From Spirochaeta sp. (GTDB taxonomy: Bacteria > Spirochaetota > Spirochaetia > Spirochaetales_E > Spirochaetaceae_B), in assembly GCA_030590585.1 (NCBI GenBank), contig JAUUYD010000005.1:1-21884 (forward strand): a DNA stretch of 21,884 bases, in the 5' to 3' direction. Every line of letters begins with the position of its first letter. Positions within the stretch are counted from its first letter, which is position 1. Shown piece after piece: positions 1 to 6,535 of this stretch. The translations under genes and the position numbers were made by a program. Under the pieces are notes generated by a model, which did not search any database, had not been told where the DNA came from, and saw nothing but the letters and a program-made list of their open reading frames with translations.

Positions 1-626
1 TCTTTATTACCCAGGGCTACTGGCACCGTACCGCTTTGTTTTATGGTTTCACAAAGGGCCATGAACTCATCCCAGGTACCGGGAGTCGACCACCCGTTTT
101 CTTTGAAAAGCGTCTTGTTATACCAGATCAGAGTGGCATCCACATCAATGGGCACAGCATAGATATCACCATCGTAGGTGACTCTGGCCAGTGCACTGTC
201 CATTATGGTATTTCCCCAGCCATCTTTAGCCAGATCGTCATTGAGAGAATATACCAGATCACCGTCAACAAAAGCGCCGAGATAACCGCCCGGTAGTGTG
301 TAAAAAACATCCGGTGCTTCTCCGGTGCTCATGGCGGTATTCAGTTTAACTTTATATGCCGAGTGCTCCATCGGTACCTCATCAATGATGATATCCGGGT
401 ACTTCTGCTTAAAACTGTCAAGAGCCAGATTGATAAACTCTTCCTTGTCTGCTTGCCCGGCGTATGCATGCCAAACAGACAGATGGCGGGTTGTTACCAT
501 TTCTTCAGGTTCTTCACTGTTACCACCGGCCCACATCAATGCCGCGGGCAAAATGAGAAACATAATCATTACGAGAAACAGAACAAACCTTGCTCTTTTC
601 GGTTTCGCTCCTGTTCGCTTTTCCAT
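1..626 (-). CDS. ABC sugar-type solute-binding protein, N-terminal part (runs off left edge)
   Basis: The reverse strand is open from an ATG at 626 to the window edge, giving 208 codons. A GAGGAG Shine-Dalgarno lies 6 nt upstream. The product starts with basic residues and a hydrophobic signal segment (about residues 15-31), then GGNSEEPEE, with no lipobox cysteine. It continues with features of family-1 sugar-binding proteins: LSVWHAY, FKQKYPDIIIDEVP, TGEAPDVFYTLPGG, GDIYAVPIDVDATLIWYNK and TPGTWDEF. It should capture a sugar or related solute outside the membrane and deliver it to permeases lying beyond the left edge. It is the third gene after the PLP enzyme and the nucleoside hydrolase, 39 nt behind the latter, so its ligand may be a nucleoside or ribose-like compound; that is inference. 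The family call is firm and the substrate is unknown. Confidence 0.88.
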   Translation of the reverse strand, partial: MEKRTGAKPKRARFVLFLVMIMFLILPAALMWAGGNSEEPEEMVTTRHLSVWHAYAGQADKEEFINLALDSFKQKYPDIIIDEVPMEHSAYKVKLNTAMSTGEAPDVFYTLPGGYLGAFVDGDLVYSLNDDLAKDGWGNTIMDSALARVTYDGDIYAVPIDVDATLIWYNKTLFKENGWSTPGTWDEFMALCETIKQSGTVPVALGNK

Positions 627-665
627 TCTAAACTCCTCAGAATATTGGATTTGCTTCCCGGCCTG

Positions 666-1607
666 TCAATCAAGCCGGGCAATAGCCTTATAAAGCAGAT
701 CAAGAAATTCCTGCCTCTGAATGTCGAAACAGACATCGGCATTTGGTTCAAGATCATATACACCGTTGTAGTCAACAACCGTTGATCCGCGAGTCAGATC
801 TCCGCTGCGTTCAATCTGAACGTTAAGAGTCTTTGTAACGAAGATTTCAGGGGCAAGAACATAGGCCACTGCACAGACATCATGCATATGTGCCCCTTCG
901 CGCTCCCCTGATGCTGAGAGAAAATTCGGTGTCGTGGATTTATGAAAAAAATCAAGTAATTCAGCTACAAGCGTGCCGCATTTATTTCCGATGTTTCTGA
1001 ATTTTTCGAACTCTTCAGGAAATACCTGTGTTTTCAAAGTTACATCAAGGCCGCACATCGTTATCGGTATACCCGACTGAAAGACAATCTCCGCCGCTTC
1101 CGGATCAAGGAAGATATTGTATTCGGCTTTCGGTGTCCAGTTTCCGCCGAAGCAGGCGCCGCCCATGATAACAATACGTTCGATTTTCCTTTTCACCTCG
1201 GGGTGACTCTGTATAAGTACGGCGATATTGGTTAAGGGGCCTGTGGCGATGAGTGTTATTTTTTCCCGACTTTCACCGAGAATCGCAACTTGAGCCTCAA
1301 GTGCCGTTCTATGGCTTGCCTCAAACGTAGGTGGCGGGAGGTCGGGACCGTCCAAGCCGGAAATACCGTGGGTGACGAGGTCCGGGGCATTATTTCCCAA
1401 CATCGGCTTCTCACAGCCGGCCGCAATTTCAACGGTATGTCCGGTGACACTCACCACCTTCAATGCGTTGTTGAGCGTCTTTTCCAGAAGACTGTTTCCG
1501 GCAACAACAGTAATCAACCTGACATCTAGACTCTGGCTACCCAAGGCGAGCATAAGAGCGATTGCATCATCATGTCCTGGATCACAATCAATGATTACGG
1601 GTTTCAT
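666..1607 (-). CDS. Nucleoside hydrolase (inosine/uridine-preferring family)
   Basis: A 313-residue protein of normal length for the family. The N-terminal calcium- and ribose-binding signature is seen as DCDPGHDDAIALMLA (Asp7, Asp9, Asp13, Asp14). It is followed by TGPLTNIA, then IVIMGGACFGGNW with AEYNIFLDPEAA, and a late HDVCAVAYVL where the family's active-site His-Asp lies. Such enzymes hydrolyse the N-glycosidic bond of ribonucleosides to ribose and free base in the cytoplasm. The gene follows the PLP enzyme by 9 nt: the upstream TAG stop forms part of the TAGGAA ribosome site. It is followed after 39 nt by a solute-binding protein, so the three look like one transcript. Base specificity cannot be read from sequence. 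Related S-nucleoside substrates are possible given the neighbouring sulfur-amino-acid enzyme, but this is inference. Confidence 0.93.
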   Translation of the reverse strand: MKPVIIDCDPGHDDAIALMLALGSQSLDVRLITVVAGNSLLEKTLNNALKVVSVTGHTVEIAAGCEKPMLGNNAPDLVTHGISGLDGPDLPPPTFEASHRTALEAQVAILGESREKITLIATGPLTNIAVLIQSHPEVKRKIERIVIMGGACFGGNWTPKAEYNIFLDPEAAEIVFQSGIPITMCGLDVTLKTQVFPEEFEKFRNIGNKCGTLVAELLDFFHKSTTPNFLSASGEREGAHMHDVCAVAYVLAPEIFVTKTLNVQIERSGDLTRGSTVVDYNGVYDLEPNADVCFDIQRQEFLDLLYKAIARLD

Positions 1608-1616
1608 TTCAAATTC

Positions 1617-2837
1617 CTATTTGATACTTCTTTTAATGGCCTGATCGAAATCGGCCTGTAGATCATCAATATTCTCAAGGCCGACTGATACTCTGATTAA
1701 TCCATCACGAATGTTCATGCGTGCCTTCTGTTCCTCAGGGACGTCGAGAAATGCCATTGTTGAGGGCGCCTGACAGGTGGTTCTGGTAGCACCCAGACTG
1801 CCAGCGAAACTGGCCAGTCGTAATGAATCCAATATTTTTACAGCGGTTGCTTCGTCACATACCTCGAAGGACAGCATCGCACCAAAACGAGGTATTATTT
1901 CCCGGGCAGTCGTGTATTGGGGGTGACTCTTGAGCCCGGGATACCAGACAGCTCTGACTTCAGATAATTCTGAAAAATGGCGTGCCAGAGAGAGAGCATT
2001 CGAACAGGCCCGTTCCATTCTTACGGCAAGAGTTTGTATTCCTCTCAGCAGCAGCCAGGCATTGAACGGTGATAAAGCTCCGCCGAGTTTTGTCAGTGTG
2101 TTCCAGCGCATATCGTAGCCGAAACCCTTGTCGATGAGCCCGTGGCGAATCGAGATTGTTCCTCCCAGAGCGTCTCCGTGCCCGTTCATAAATTTTGATG
2201 CGCTTTCAACTACTATATCCACACCCCAATCCATCGGACGTGCAACCCACGGACTCGCAAAAGTATTGTCACAGAGAACAAGAATGCTGCGCTCATGAGC
2301 AACTTGAACAAGATCCGGGATCGGCGAAACTTTCATTGTCGGATTGGCAATGGTTTCCAGATACAGAAGTTTCGTATTGCTCTGAAACGCCTGTTCCACT
2401 TGAACCGGATCCACTGTATCCACAAAAGTCGTGGTTATTCCGAAATCTGTGAGCCTGTGATCGAGCATCTCGTGAGTTGAACTGTAAGTTGTCCAATCGG
2501 CAACGATATGGTCACCTGACTTCAGCAATGCAAAAAGAACGGTTGAAATCGCCGCCATACCAGATGCCGTGGCCAGGGTTTCATCGGCCGCATGCAGGAC
2601 ATTGATATGATCCTCGAATTTGTACTCTGAGGGGTTTCCACATCGTGAGTAAATATTAACTTCTTTCCGTTCACCATCAATAACACGCTGATAGATTTCT
2701 GCATCATATTCATAATTAGAACTCATATATATTGGTGCACTGATTGATTGGGATTTGGGGTCCGGCGGATAGTAAACGGACTGGCTGTCAATGGACAGAC
2801 GGGACAACTCATCAGGGTTAAGGGCTTTATCTTTCAT
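1617..2837 (-). CDS. PLP-dependent Cys/Met metabolism enzyme (cystathionine gamma-synthase/lyase superfamily)
   Basis: A 406-residue fold-type I PLP enzyme. Visible landmarks are IYSRCGNPS (about 62-70, the phosphate-contacting Arg from the partner subunit, normally YSR.xNPT), TASGMAAI (90-97), Tyr118 that stacks on PLP, LYLETIANPT (158-167), CDNTFASP with Asp190, the Schiff-base Lys215 in SASKFMNGHGD, and the C-terminal IRVSVGLENIDDL. Family members carry out gamma- or beta-elimination or replacement on cystathionine, O-acyl-homoserine, methionine or cysteine. The exact reaction cannot be assigned. The YSRCGNPS and TTYSSTHEML variants differ from the usual YSRxxNPT and YGGT motifs, suggesting a divergent subgroup. 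It is the first gene of the operon driven by the promoter at 2919-2946 and is divergent from the GntR gene. Confidence 0.9.
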   Translation of the reverse strand: MKDKALNPDELSRLSIDSQSVYYPPDPKSQSISAPIYMSSNYEYDAEIYQRVIDGERKEVNIYSRCGNPSEYKFEDHINVLHAADETLATASGMAAISTVLFALLKSGDHIVADWTTYSSTHEMLDHRLTDFGITTTFVDTVDPVQVEQAFQSNTKLLYLETIANPTMKVSPIPDLVQVAHERSILVLCDNTFASPWVARPMDWGVDIVVESASKFMNGHGDALGGTISIRHGLIDKGFGYDMRWNTLTKLGGALSPFNAWLLLRGIQTLAVRMERACSNALSLARHFSELSEVRAVWYPGLKSHPQYTTAREIIPRFGAMLSFEVCDEATAVKILDSLRLASFAGSLGATRTTCQAPSTMAFLDVPEEQKARMNIRDGLIRVSVGLENIDDLQADFDQAIKRSIK

Positions 2838-2911
2838 CTATGGTACTCACTCCGATCAGATCTTAACGACATTAAATATAAATGCCGACTCATACACCAT
2901 ACTTATATACA

Positions 2912-2924
2912 TATAATCATTATA
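2912..2924. promoter_or_regulatory. Candidate GntR operator, copy 1
   Basis: TATAATCATTATA is a perfect 13-bp inverted repeat around a central base. It covers the -10 of the minus-strand promoter for the PLP/nucleoside hydrolase operon. An identical copy lies at 3003-3015 in front of the GntR gene. The pairing and position suit a repressor operator; binding itself is inferred. Confidence 0.6.
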
Positions 2925-2946
2925 CCTTTCTGGTTTTCATTGTCAA
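2919..2946 (-). promoter_or_regulatory. Near-consensus sigma-70 promoter for the PLP enzyme operon
   Basis: Reading the minus strand, TTGACA (2946-2941) is followed after exactly 16 nt by TATAAT (2924-2919), so both hexamers match consensus. Transcription would start near 2912, about 75 nt upstream of the ATG at 2837. The -10 lies wholly inside the 13-bp palindrome, so a bound GntR protein would block this strong promoter. Confidence 0.7.
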
Positions 2947-3002
2947 CGGATCAATTAGCCTCTCAAAGGAGTTAATAAGTGGATACTTGAACTTGAAAAA
3001 GG

Positions 3003-3015
3003 TATAATCATTATA
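3003..3015. promoter_or_regulatory. Candidate GntR operator, copy 2
   Basis: A second exact TATAATCATTATA palindrome, 91 bp from the first, lies 28 nt upstream of the likely GTG start of the GntR gene. Its first half could act as a -10 for the regulator's own promoter, although no good -35 is visible at the right distance. Autoregulation is the natural reading. Confidence 0.55.
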
Positions 3016-3043
3016 TCATTTGGAAAACTTAGGAGTTTCAGTT

Positions 3044-3799
3044 GTGCCGATATCCTATAAACCGGTTTCAATAGCAAAAGCGTCAGACCTGATAATCGAA
3101 GAGATCTGGGCCTCTATACTCAATGGCGACCTTAAAGCCGGAGAACGATTACCACCGGAACGCGAATTGGTTACTCAGTTCGGTGTAAGCAAAGTAACAC
3201 TCAGAGAGGCGTTGCAGAGTCTGGAGGCCAATGGATATATAGAGCGAAAGAGGGGTGCGAAAGGCGGATCGATTGTTAAGGAAATATCCCCTACAAAGGG
3301 AATAGATTTAATCAGCGAGTACCTCAGTATTCAGCAATTGGGTTTGGACGATCTTATCAATGCACGACTTCTGATCGAGCCTATGATATGTGAACAGGCC
3401 GCCCGGGTTATCAACGATGAGAAAGCCCACCAATTGGAATTAATGCTCGATAAGCATCAGCAGGAATTCGGTATTTCGGGAAAATCAAAATTCGGCTTGC
3501 ATTTTGAGCAATATCTCGCAAGGCTGACGGATAATCTGATATTCATTGTCATTGAAGATCTTCTGGTAGGCCTGGTCAAACAAAGGGAAGAAGGATTCCG
3601 GTCATCTGAGAACGATAAAAATCACAAATTATTGCTGGCCAAATACTATGGTGATACATTTGCGGAACACAAGATTATCGTCGATGCGATCGTTTCGAGA
3701 AATGAATCTGCTGCGAAAAGTGCCATGATAGCTCACCGTCGAAATTGGGCTCGAACATTCAGAGAGTTATCTGATGCAAGTCATCAAAAGGTGAGGTAA
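3044..3799 (+). CDS. GntR-family transcriptional regulator, FadR/FCD subfamily
   Basis: The winged helix-turn-helix is visible as KAGERLPPERELVTQFGV then SKVTLREALQSLEANGYIER, followed by a KRGAKGG wing. The C-terminal part is an all-helical FCD-type ligand domain: ARLLIEPMICEQAA, GLHFEQYLARLTDN (the FH..L..LTGN-type metal-site helix), EHKIIVDAI and a late AHRRNW. FadR/FCD regulators are usually repressors released by a small organic-acid or amino-acid-like effector. The frame is open upstream to a TTG at 3020, but AGGAG at 3031-3035 sits 8 nt before a GTG at 3044. I therefore place the start at 3044, giving 251 residues. It is divergent from the PLP/nucleoside hydrolase operon and flanked by twin palindromes, so it probably controls that operon and itself. 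The effector is unknown. Confidence 0.9.
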   Translation: MPISYKPVSIAKASDLIIEEIWASILNGDLKAGERLPPERELVTQFGVSKVTLREALQSLEANGYIERKRGAKGGSIVKEISPTKGIDLISEYLSIQQLGLDDLINARLLIEPMICEQAARVINDEKAHQLELMLDKHQQEFGISGKSKFGLHFEQYLARLTDNLIFIVIEDLLVGLVKQREEGFRSSENDKNHKLLLAKYYGDTFAEHKIIVDAIVSRNESAAKSAMIAHRRNWARTFRELSDASHQKVR

Positions 3800-3848
3800 C
3801 ATGGACCCGGTCAAAGTTTATTAGTATATCAATCTCAGCACAGATTCT

Positions 3849-3983
3849 TTAAGAAATCCTGAATCCGTACAAAACATCCACATTGACCGGTTTTCCAACC
3901 GCTGATGTATAGTCGGTGCGGTCTCTGCTGATAGCCCCCATCTCTGCATAAGCTATGAAGGGAGGTGTGGGAAAACCGTATTG
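3849..3983 (-). pseudogene. Coding-looking 44-codon tail in frame behind the second PLP gene's TAG stop
   Basis: Immediately after the TAG stop of the PLP gene (3986-3984), the same frame stays open for 44 codons to a TAA at 3849. The translation starts QYGFPTPPFIAYAEMGAISR and ends with VNVDVLYGFRIS; it does not look like random sequence. Cystathionine-gamma-synthase family proteins normally end near SVGVENTQDLIDELESAL, which this one already does, so the tail is not an obvious family part. The simplest explanation is the surviving 3' end of another gene joined at a deletion point. Amber read-through is the alternative. I do not recognise the family. Confidence 0.4.
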
Positions 3984-5183
3984 CTATCGGTCATAATTGT
4001 CCAAAGCACTTTCCAGTTCATCTATAAGATCCTGCGTGTTTTCAACTCCAACAGAAAGGCGAATCAGTGTTTCAGGAATTCCGGCTGCAGCCCTTTCCTC
4101 CGGTGTACATTCCACATGGCTGGTTGTGGCCGGGGGACCGGCAATACTGTTTACCTGACCCAGATTTGCGGCCTTGTGTATGATATTCAGCAGGGGCAGG
4201 AAGCGATGAAGTGCATCAAAATCGCCCTTTATCGCAAAGCTTAGCATTCCTCCGTATCCGCGCATCTGACTGGAAGCGATATCGTGACCCGGATGGTCCG
4301 GCAGTCCCGGATAAAGCACTTCTGTTACTTTGGGATGTTTCTGCAGAAACTCAGCAATATGCATGGCAGATTGATTCTGTTGTCTGACCCGCAAGTGAAG
4401 TGTCTTCATTCCCCTTATCATAAGAAAAGCAGAATTGGCATCGAGGCAGGCGCCGGTAAGATTCCTCCAGTGGAATATCTTCCAGATCAGCTCGGAACTG
4501 CCGCAGACTACGCCGCCAACCACATCATTATGCCCCCCCAGATACTTGGTGGCGCTGTGGAGAACCAGGTCTGCTCCCAGGGACAATGGATTCTGATTTA
4601 TCGGGGTTGCAAAGGTATTGTCCACCACAGTCAGAGCCCCGGCCTTTTTAGCTGCCGCTGCAATTCGCTTGATATCAACTATTTTAAGAGTGGGATTTGT
4701 CGGAGTCTCAAGATAGACCAGCTTGCAGCCCTCATTAATTGCACGCTCGATTGCCTTATGGTCCGTTGTTTCACAAATTTTTGTTTTAATGCCAAAGCCG
4801 GGCAGGATTTCAGTGAAGTGCAGGTAGGTGGCCCCGTAAGAGTCTTTAATAGCCACAGCCGTATCACCGGGTCTGAGAAGACACATCAAGGTATTGTTGA
4901 TTGCCGCCATGCCTGAGCTGCATGCAGTTGCATCCTCAGCCCCTTCAAGTATGGCAGCTTTCTCTTCAAAGGCCCTTACTGTAGGGTTTGTGGTACGTGA
5001 GTAGATATCACCGGGCTTTCGATACAGAGATACCTCTATCCACTCATCCATATCGTCGTATTCGAAGGCCGAATTTTGATAAATCGGCACATTTATTGAA
5101 TTAAACGATGTATAGTCTGCCTCTCCTGCCAACACACAACGGGTGGCTTCATGCATATTATCGGTTTTTAAAGGCTTTCTCAT
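3984..5183 (-). CDS. Second PLP-dependent Cys/Met metabolism enzyme (cystathionine gamma-lyase/synthase-like)
   Basis: A full-length 399-residue member of the same superfamily as the gene at 1617-2837, but clearly a separate lineage. Landmarks are IYSRTTNPTVRAFEE (60-74), CSSGMAAI (88-95), Tyr116 in DSYGATY, LVYLETPTNPTLKI, VVDNTFATP with Asp188, the PLP lysine Lys213 in HSATKYLGGHND, and the C-terminal IRLSVGVEN. All the cofactor residues look intact, so an active lyase, synthase or methionine-gamma-lyase-like enzyme is expected. Substrate cannot be fixed. An AAGGAGA site lies 8 nt before the ATG. The gene is convergent with the GntR regulator and lies downstream of an ornithine-cyclodeaminase-like fragment with which it was probably co-transcribed. 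Confidence 0.9.
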   Translation of the reverse strand: MRKPLKTDNMHEATRCVLAGEADYTSFNSINVPIYQNSAFEYDDMDEWIEVSLYRKPGDIYSRTTNPTVRAFEEKAAILEGAEDATACSSGMAAINNTLMCLLRPGDTAVAIKDSYGATYLHFTEILPGFGIKTKICETTDHKAIERAINEGCKLVYLETPTNPTLKIVDIKRIAAAAKKAGALTVVDNTFATPINQNPLSLGADLVLHSATKYLGGHNDVVGGVVCGSSELIWKIFHWRNLTGACLDANSAFLMIRGMKTLHLRVRQQNQSAMHIAEFLQKHPKVTEVLYPGLPDHPGHDIASSQMRGYGGMLSFAIKGDFDALHRFLPLLNIIHKAANLGQVNSIAGPPATTSHVECTPEERAAAGIPETLIRLSVGVENTQDLIDELESALDNYDR

Positions 5184-5236
5184 GCCCTGTCTCCTTTTCC
5201 TTTTTTGAATGAACCGGCCATAAGTCCGGCATTACA

Positions 5237-5497
5237 TTATATCCATAGCGGCTCGTGCCATAATTCGAGTTCTTTGCCGATACCCTTTTTCAGGGCACTT
5301 ATATAAATTTGATTTGTCGCTGCTAAATCCTCAATTCCCATACCCCCGAGATTGAGAAAAATTCGCTCTTTTTTATTTTCACGACCGGAATTTTGCCCAA
5401 GAAATAATAGAGTACATGATATAAACCCTTCCCTCACGCGTAATTTTTTGGCTATTGCCAAGCCTACCAGCCAAGCTTCATTGTCCGGCTCTTTCAT
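5237..5497 (-). pseudogene. C-terminal remnant of an ornithine cyclodeaminase/mu-crystallin family gene
   Basis: The 86-codon open frame contains LLFLGQNSGREN, then ERIFLNLGGMGIEDLAATNQ and IYISALKKGIGKELELW. This matches the last quarter of ornithine cyclodeaminase/mu-crystallin-like NAD(P)-binding proteins (typical GK.PGR...E...NLGGMGIEDLA..., then YE.A...GIGT.L.LW). Such proteins are usually over 300 residues, so the substrate-binding part and most of the Rossmann domain are missing. The upstream minus-strand frame closes with a TAG just before the ATG, and I found no continuation before the transposase fragment at 5658. It sits 53 nt upstream of the second PLP gene and was probably its operon partner before an insertion or deletion removed the 5' part. 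Confidence 0.6.
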
Positions 5498-5657
5498 GTT
5501 GGTCTATACCAGTTTATCTGTTTGAAGCAAGACCTCAATATGGTGTAATGAGTTATCAGAAATTACATAAACACCCATGAGGTGAAAATATGGTGCGCCA
5601 GAATACTACTCCCGTCAAGAGCACGAATTGCCTCATAAATAATCTATTCCAAGCATC

Positions 5658-6302
5658 GTGGTTGCCTCAAAACTTAAATCTACTCGAAGGACCTTTAAAA
5701 AAGGGAGGTTCGAGGCCCTGAGGCTGTCTATGAGATCACGAAAGGAATTAACCAGAGAAATTAGTGCAAGGTATCGGAAAGTCAGGAAAAAGAACAAATC
5801 CCACATTCTCTCTGAGTTTGTTGAATCGACAGGGTATAATCGTTCTTACGGGACTCTCCTGCTTCGTAATTACGGTAAAAGAATTGTGACACAATCTTCA
5901 AAAGATGCTCAAGTGCTCATTGGTTATGATCCTTTCCTGAAATCACATGCCCTTATCGAACTCGTTATCTTGGATACAATCTGGAAAAGAGCCGACATAA
6001 TATCTCTCCACATGCCATATACCAAAGAAAATGAAATGAAAAAATCTGTTTTCCTGATCAACACGGCCCGTGGAACACTCATCAACGAACAAGCACTTGC
6101 CGAGGCACTTAATAATGGTGCGATTGCCGGAGCCGGCCTGGATGTATTTGAGGAAGAACCATATAAAGGACCTTTAACTGAACTTGACGATAAAATCTTA
6201 CTTACAGCACATATAGCATCAAGTGCAATCGAAGGGCGAATTGCCATGGAAAATGAAGCATTGCAAAATCTCATCACGGCATTAAGAGGTATTGTCAGCT
6301 AA
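5658..6302 (+). pseudogene. In-frame chimera: transposase N-terminus joined to a truncated D-2-hydroxyacid dehydrogenase
   Basis: The 214-codon frame is two unrelated pieces. Residues about 20-75 (SRKELTREISARYRKVRKKN then HILSEFVESTGYNRSYGTLL) resemble the N-terminal DNA-binding region of integrase-type IS transposases. From about residue 86 (VLIGYDP) the protein is the C-terminal half of a D-isomer 2-hydroxyacid dehydrogenase: ADIISLHMPYT, LINTARGTLINEQAL, GAGLDVFEEEP and LLTAHIASS. The dinucleotide-binding G.G..G segment is absent. About 12-15 residues normally found between the HMPYTKEN and MKKSVFLINT regions are also missing. Catalytic Arg (NTARG) and His (AHIAS) positions survive, but the enzyme cannot be complete. 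It is read as debris from an insertion event followed by deletion. The frame opens with GTG, while an ATG at 5730 fits the transposase better. Confidence 0.65.
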
Positions 6303-6460
6303 TCTGAAAGAGAATTCGTAAGCTTCGCCATATCCCGGTTGATATCGGCCATGACATGACGGTATTGCATCAGCAGTACAGGCAAAATAACTCCTGAGAA
6401 AACCCTTCCCGGCCAATGTCAGTTCCAGATTCTTCCCCGGGGGGGATCAGCAAACCGGAG
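6299..6460 (-). pseudogene. Possible frameshifted 3' relic of an unidentified gene
   Basis: On the minus strand, pieces in different frames join into a plausible protein end: GLLIPPGKNLELTLAGKGF, then SGVILPVLLMQYRHVMADIN and RDMAKLTNSLSD, followed by TAG at 6301-6299. Joining them needs frame changes near a run of seven G (6439-6445 on the + strand) and near 6403. The TAG overlaps the end of the chimeric ORF on the other strand. A small SRPBCC-like or membrane-anchored protein end is conceivable, but I cannot name the family. The rest of 6303-6535 shows nothing further apart from the leader of the next gene. Confidence 0.25.
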
Positions 6461-6535
6461 ATTATTGTTATTCCTGACAAGCTAGGAATAGTGATAAAAT
6501 AGTGACACCCGGGAACATATTATCCAGGAGAAAAC

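Noticed and set aside
325..785. Overlapping plus-strand open frames over the binding-protein and nucleoside hydrolase genes
   Set aside because: They lie antisense to well-supported genes and contain no recognisable motifs.
3020..3043. TTG start for the GntR gene adding 8 residues
   Set aside because: The AGGAG site at 3031-3035 lies inside this extension and points to GTG 3044; the extension overlaps the control region.
5688..6174. Short repeated AAGGACCTTTAA in the chimeric ORF
   Set aside because: Only 12 bp, near-palindromic and AT-rich, with no flanking similarity; chance occurrence is likely.
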